This document shows positions 59,244-64,000 of a stretch of DNA of 64,000 nt, piece by piece (position 1 is the first letter of the stretch; each line of letters opens with the position of its first letter). Made by a program: the position numbers and the translations under genes. Under the pieces are notes generated by a model. That model was not told the DNA's origin and did no database searches. It saw nothing but the letters and a program-made list of their open reading frames with translations. Source of the stretch: Calvatia gigantea (lineage: Eukaryota > Basidiomycota > Agaricomycetes > Agaricales > Lycoperdaceae); contig JACAAK010000012.1 of assembly GCA_025093985.1 (NCBI GenBank), positions 1,426,001 through 1,490,000 on the forward strand, written 5' to 3'.

Positions 59244-59321
59244 GGCCGCCTGGCGAAATGGCATCGCGTCTGACTACGATGTGTAATCAGGAGATTGCAG
59301 GTTCGACCCCTGCGGTGGTCA
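59244..59321 (+). tRNA. tRNA-Arg(ACG), 6-nt intron
   Basis: Identical in all stems to the copy at 58189. Anticodon ACG lies at 59276-59278, T arm GCAGG/CCTGC, acceptor pairing GGCCGCC with GGTGGTC, discriminator A at 59321. The intron is only 59280-59285 (tgtgta), eight bases shorter than in the other copy. Confidence 0.92.
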
Positions 59322-59680
59322 CGATAGTCCCTCAACCCTGTTTTTGTTCTTTTTAGCTTTCTCGGTCAAGTAATGTCTTTTCGCTCTTCCGGCGCGAAAT
59401 GGGAGCTACAGTATAACTCGGGTTACCTCTTTTCTTGGACCTCATTTCAGGTTCCTTCGCGATGTCTAGGGCCCCATTCGGGGATCTCGGACCCGAAATC
59501 GAGTCTCAACATTAGAAAGATTCCGGTCCCTAATATACAAGCAACACCAGCACCGCGGACAATAATGTATGCCACAACTTATTGACATTCACGTCTACGA
59601 AATGAGTCCAGCACAACGTATAAACAGGTATAACAGAACGATATAAGAATGGCACAGCAAATAATCTAAACTCCCGAGAT
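59322..59680. other. Short spacer, 3' flank of noxA
   Basis: 359 bp between the second tRNA gene and the stop codon of noxA (minus strand). Expected to hold the noxA 3' untranslated region. Nothing else seen. Confidence 0.5.
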
Positions 59681-61926
59681 TTAAAAGTTTTCTATGGGAC
59701 CATGGTCAGCAAGTCCATTCGTTATAACTAAATTTACATGGGGGCCGTACCCTTTCCAAAGAAGAACCGGGTTCCTTTAGGGTCAGACCACTTGTTCGAC
59801 ATTTGATGTAAAGTCCTGGACAGAGCAGTGGGTCCGCAGAAGATCTAAAGCGCGCCGTCAGCATGGAGTTCTGAAGCGAAGCGAAGGCGAGCGGAAGGGA
59901 GGGAAAGAAAGAGAGAACGTACCACTCCAACATCGGTTTCCGGGTGTTTCTCACCAATCGAGCTGAAGACTCGATCCCAGTTAGGACGGCCAAAGTGAGT
60001 GGGAGCCCGGAGGGAAGTGATGGCGTCCTTATCAGCGCCGACATCCTGGACAATGATATTGTTCATCTCGTCTTCCTTCAACCTGGCGGTGAGGTAAATG
60101 TTGATCTCAATACGGTTCTGGGTATCTTGTTCCTCGATGGCGTGAAGGAGGGAGTGGAACCACTCTGCGGCGCCAAAATCACGGATGACCCAAGTGAAGT
60201 AGACCTGGATCCGTGAAGTTGAGTATTAGGAAATCACAACGACGAAGTGCAAATAGTGACCTTGGAAAGACGGGTTGGCTTTGAGTTGTGAAGGTTGTTC
60301 ATGCGGTACCAGATGGACTTAAGGATCCTAAACCCGAATCAGCACACTCGTTGTTACACGGTGAAATTCGTAGACTCACGAAGCGAAAGGAGTGACACCG
60401 ATACCGGCACCGACCAACAAAACGGTCTCGAACTTAGAAAAGTCTTCACTAGCACTAGCCAAAAGGACCGTCGACCATAACACGAGGCAGAGCGATATTC
60501 AAAGGCGGGTTAGTATTGGTACCGACAACCTTGCCACCAGCAGCGTCTTTCTCTCCCTTGCCCTTGTCCTTGGAAAAGTTACAACCGCAGGCCTTGGCGA
60601 GAGCAGAAGTGAAATCGCCTTTGACGGAGATGTGAACTGAAAGGTAATCTTCCTCAGGGGCGCTGGGTGCTCTGGTATGAGGGTAGGTGGATGTAAAGGG
60701 TGATGATGAACGTACCTGGTTAGGGTGAAAGGGTGCCATTGGAAGTACGAGACTTCAGGACAGCTGATGAAGATGTACTGGCCAGCGCGAGCCTTGGTCT
60801 TCTCCTTCTTGATTTGGAGCTCCATGACGTTCGAGGGGTGCTGAATAACTTTAGAGATGTAGGTGTAGTGACGAGAGCGGACCTCGCGCAATATACGCTC
60901 ATAGATCCATATGACACCGCCAACGAGCCAGTATCTCTGTGCAGTTCGTTAGGACATTTCGGGGCCGGCAACTTAAAAAGGGAGTGCTTACCCAGAACAC
61001 ACCGATGTTATTGAAGGAACAGAACGGTGGTCGGTCAGGCTGGATCATGCAGAACATGCCGTGGAGTTGCCAGCAGATGAAGAAGACAATAAAGAGGTGG
61101 TGGGAATACCAGAATCGCTCGAAGTTGGCACGACGGTTCTTCTCGATCGCGAAAAAAACCATGATACCCAAAGATAAAGTCATGATCCAACCGGTAAGAC
61201 CGGGTCCGGTTGTAAAGTTGGCAGCGAGGAAAGAGACGACCCTCTTGCCCGGGGTCGTGGCAGTCGGGTCAGCTGCCGCGAGTTTGGCAAAGTTGACCAT
61301 GTGCGCGGCGATGTGCACGACGGTACCAACCACGATGGACCAGGCCGTCGCTTTATGGAAGGTGATGTTCTTGTCGAAAGGGATAATGTCGTTCAAGGGA
61401 GTGCGACGCAACAATGAGATGAAATTGCGGCAGACAGGGAGGAGGATAAAAATCACATCGACGTGAAGGACCAGGGCAGCAGTACGGGCAATTGCTGTTA
61501 GGGTAATCAGCAATTGAAGCGTAACCAGGAAGAGGAAAACATACAGAAGGTGATACCGAATGTCGCACGTGCTTTGACAGAGTTATCCTTGAGCTGGTAG
61601 TTGAGGAAACCAAAAGCGGCGACCAGCAAGTGCAGGAAAACCCAGACGATAAAGAACAGTTGACGCCCTCCCTCATTAATCATCCACACATCAAATCGCT
61701 GCTTCAGCGTCTTGGCTTGATTCGATGCTGGTTTGGTGATAGAGCCAACGGTGTTTGAGCGCTGAAGTCCCTGCAACCTCCTCCTCTCCGTCTTGTTGCG
61801 CTGGAGGTGACTCGGTTGCGTGCCATCACCGTAGGCACCAGCGAAGTCCAAGTCAGGGTGTTGTGAAAGCTGCGTCATAGGGTTCCTGCCATCCGAAAAG
61901 TCTAAACCCGATGAACGTTTGACCAT
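59681..61926 (-). CDS. noxA: NADPH oxidase NoxA/Nox1, with apparent +1 frameshift
   Basis: A gp91phox-type membrane enzyme that passes electrons from NADPH via FAD and two hemes to oxygen; NoxA controls fruiting and hyphal differentiation. The start at 61926 gives MVKRSSGLDFSDGRNPMT and a basidiomycete-type N-extension. Helices follow: QLFFIVWVFLHLLVAAFGFL, VLHVDVIFILLPVCRNFISL. Heme histidines are in TFHKATAWSIVVGTVVHIAAH and FWYSHHLFIVFFICWQLHG. FAD motif HPFTLT, NADPH motifs VLLVGAGIGVTPFAS and VFFCGP are present. After VMVDGPFG an extra T at 60457 shifts the frame before SASEDFSKFE, exactly where the family reads GPFGSASED. A last 11-nt exon (59691-59681) supplies the canonical ENF ending. 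Apart from the extra base the gene looks intact; a sequence error is the simplest explanation. Confidence 0.92.
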
Positions 61927-62393
61927 CGTGAAATGTCTAAAAGGACGTCCTGCGCGATGACGAAAAGAAAGGAAGAGTACCGGCCAGCTGGTAACGGATG
62001 GTGATGGGGAGAAGGAAAAGGAGGGAGAGATGAGAAGAAAAGGCAGTGACAGGTAGATGCAATGTCTCGATACGGTCAATGCCTGATGGGAACTTGGCAG
62101 TGGCCATCAGTCGGCTTTGAGCGTTGCTATAGTGTCCGTCACACTTTGTTATTTTCTCATCCAATACATCCAGACTCTGTCTCTTTCGCGGTCTGGACTT
62201 GCAGGCCATGCGATAATCCCATGGTTCACAAGGGGATTCAACTTATCCCTCACAACGATCTTACCGGGGCTGGACGTTCACAGCTTCTCGTGATCAATGC
62301 TGTTAGTAATGCCAAGGTCAATGAAATGCAAGGCAATTGTATAGAAGACAATTAGTCAACGTTCAGCGCTCAGCTATATCCTCGTCCTCGTGC
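61927..62393. other. noxA promoter and GH28 3' flank
   Basis: 467 bp between the noxA start and the GH28 stop on the same strand. A pyrimidine-rich tract just upstream of the noxA ATG (minus strand, about 61985-62050) fits a fungal leader. No gene. Confidence 0.5.
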
Positions 62394-64000
62394 CTAGATG
62401 ACTGCTACCCAAATCACGCCCGGCCGGTGGCGTTGCAAGGAGCTGATGAAGAACACAGGCTCAGACTTCGGAACTGTCCAACACGAAACACTGATACACG
62501 AACCATTCAAACCCGTCAACCCATCGACGTTCTGACAAATCAATCTTGCCGGTTGACCGGCAGGAATAGCAATATCGAAATTTTGGAATGCTATATTCTT
62601 ACACCCCGCCACCGGACTACACTCAATGTCAACAACTATCAACCAAATGTTAAGTCTATGTGATAACGATCGAGGCAAGCACCTACGTGTACTCGTAAGG
62701 GCAGTGCCAGTCCAGTTGAGGAATCGGATGTCACTGAAATTAAGGTGAGAAGGCGCGTCGCCGCTATATGTCCGGGCCTTTGAACGATCGAAATATATTC
62801 CCAGTGGATGTTTCACTCACGAATGTCCACCGTTGGTCTGGTAGATGTGCATGGGCAAGTTTACCCGATCTAGGCGCACGTCCTTCGTCGTAACGTTCCT
62901 TACCATCCCTTTTACGATGCGTCAGCGGCATCGTCAAAGAGTGAGCTGAAAATAGTCTGACCTGGACCCCCTCCTCCTCCGGTGGGAGGGGCACCATTAA
63001 TAGATCCATCCCAGGTTTTCAAATAAACCTGATCAACGGAGATTTTGGTCATAAATCACGATAATATGCGTCTCGTCAAAAGACATACTCCATTTTGCAT
63101 GTTGGGTTGCACCTTGGAACCAATTCTCGTCATCTAGTGCTTAGGTTAGTCATCACCTATCGCAACGTCGGCATGATGCAGGATAAATCACCAGTAGATC
63201 TTCTAATAATACGTTCTCCACGATATCGCTCTAACTCACAAAATAAATAGAAGGACAATCATCCCGTTCGACTCTACGCACCATATTGGCGTATTGACCG
63301 AGCGACCCGAATGCAATACCGTTCCCTCCACGGCAGGTAATATGGCGGGCAAGAATGTTGGAAGAATTCTAACACAGTCACTATCAGCCAGTTTTTACAT
63401 ATCACAACAACCGGCGTCCACATACTCCCTTAATGGCAAGACAATCGTCACCACAGGTTATGTCCCAATTTAACATCGTAATTTTATCACTTCGGTAGGT
63501 ATTGATCCCTAGGTAAGAACAAATGTCAGTGGTTACACCACTCGTACATCTCCTACTTACCATCAGTATTGGGAACCACACTGCACCGCCGTGAGACCAG
63601 GCCCCTTCACGCCAGTAAAAACAAGCATGTTCCACTCACTTTTTCCCAGCGAAAAGGGGATCCGTGTTACTAGCATTGACGAACATTCCATCATACAGAA
63701 TATCCTGGGACTCCGCGGCCGTGTTTGCCCAGAAGGGTGGGGATTCGATACGGAAATTTCGGACAACACCTCTGGTGGCCCTCCACAAAGTAAGGGAAAT
63801 GGGCCGGCCATCCCCGTCGGCCCGAGTGCGAGTTGCGAAGAACGACCACCAAGGCTATTAAAAAAATGTTGTTGACAGGATCCAGAGGTTGTCATGTAGG
63901 CCTAACAACTCACCTGTCCGTTCCCTTGGATGCCTCCGGTGTTGTGCGCATCAATAACGAAGTCGGAGCCGGTGACAACAAACCATGATGCTTGACTCTA
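62394..64000 (-). CDS. GH28 polygalacturonase-type enzyme, 5' end missing
   Basis: GH28 enzymes cut galacturonan chains of pectin and are secreted; the signal peptide exon lies right of the window. Spliced exons read SWFVVTGSDFVIDAHNTGG, GIQGNGQPWWSFFATRTRAD, ISLTLWRATRGVVRNFRIES, then catalytic block 1 NTDGINTYRSDKITMLNWDI and block 2 TCGDDCLAIKGNSSNILARH. Block 3 is CRGGNGIAFGSLGQYANM, where the usual GHG reads GNG. Block 4 is VYLKTWDGSINGAPPTGGGG in place of RIK. Then VRNVTTKDVRLDRVNLPMH, IYQTNGGHSG, FSDIRFLNWTGTA and IECSPVAGCKNIAFQNFDI. At least eight short introns. The C-terminus after DGLTGLNG is uncertain; the open frame stops at 62394. An exo-acting type seems likelier than an endo-polygalacturonase, by inference from blocks 3 and 4. 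Confidence 0.86.

Noticed and set aside
61927..62079. Longer N-terminus for NoxA starting at 62079
   Set aside because: The added sequence is a pyrimidine-rich leader translated into Ser/Phe/Pro runs; MVKRSSGLDF at 61926 fits the family better.

Overview
This window is nuclear DNA of a filamentous basidiomycete, most likely an agaricomycete mushroom-former. The genes are interrupted by many 45-65 nt GT-AG introns. Two membrane-protein families that are typical of Agaricomycetes (DUF6534 and DUF6533) occur here. The housekeeping proteins have basidiomycete-style sequence. There is no operon structure, CRISPR array, bacterial signal or intact transposon. Gene models were built by hand from the sequence: frames were joined across plausible splice sites and compared with remembered family motifs. 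Outer boundaries are usually firmer than each internal junction.

Layout, left to right. (1) 1-1490: the 3' part of a DUF6534 membrane-protein gene (+). (2) 3390-6409 (-): a two-exon gene for a 988-residue low-complexity protein I do not recognise. (3) 8635-10944 (-): a velvet-family regulator, best matching VelB. (4) 13961-14986 (-): mitochondrial Mn/Fe superoxide dismutase. (5) 17092-23204 (+): the 1,3-beta-glucan synthase catalytic subunit (FKS1). (6) 24103-31033 (+): a tandem array of three small secreted thaumatin-like proteins with a decayed fourth copy between the first and second. (7) 32552-35420 (-): retromer VPS26 and purine nucleoside phosphorylase. (8) 35421-40303: a gene-poor stretch with a possible relic of a Zn2Cys6 regulator. 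(9) 40304-44800 (-): an intact Zn2Cys6 transcription factor. (10) 47084-51903 (-): a large Sds3-like subunit of a Sin3/Rpd3 histone deacetylase complex. (11) 52369-53950 (-): a DUF6533 membrane protein built from many tiny exons. (12) 55006-58091: RTF1 (-) and OPI10/Hikeshi (+), head to head over 318 bp. (13) 58189-59321: two tRNA-Arg(ACG) genes with different introns. (14) 59681-61926 (-): NADPH oxidase NoxA/Nox1, carrying an apparent one-base frameshift. (15) 62394-64000 (-): a GH28 polygalacturonase-type gene that runs off the right edge.

Several genes share a theme of hyphal growth, wall building and fruiting (VelB, FKS1, thaumatin-like proteins, NoxA, superoxide dismutase). They are transcribed separately, and I see no sequence evidence that they form a functional cluster. 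The features most worth a second look are the thaumatin-like array with mosaic intron loss and a GC-AG intron, the noxA frameshift together with its 11-nt last exon, the tRNA-Arg pair with unequal introns, the replaced active-site histidine in the GH28 protein, and the unrecognised 988-residue protein. I did not find a convincing wholly new biological system.
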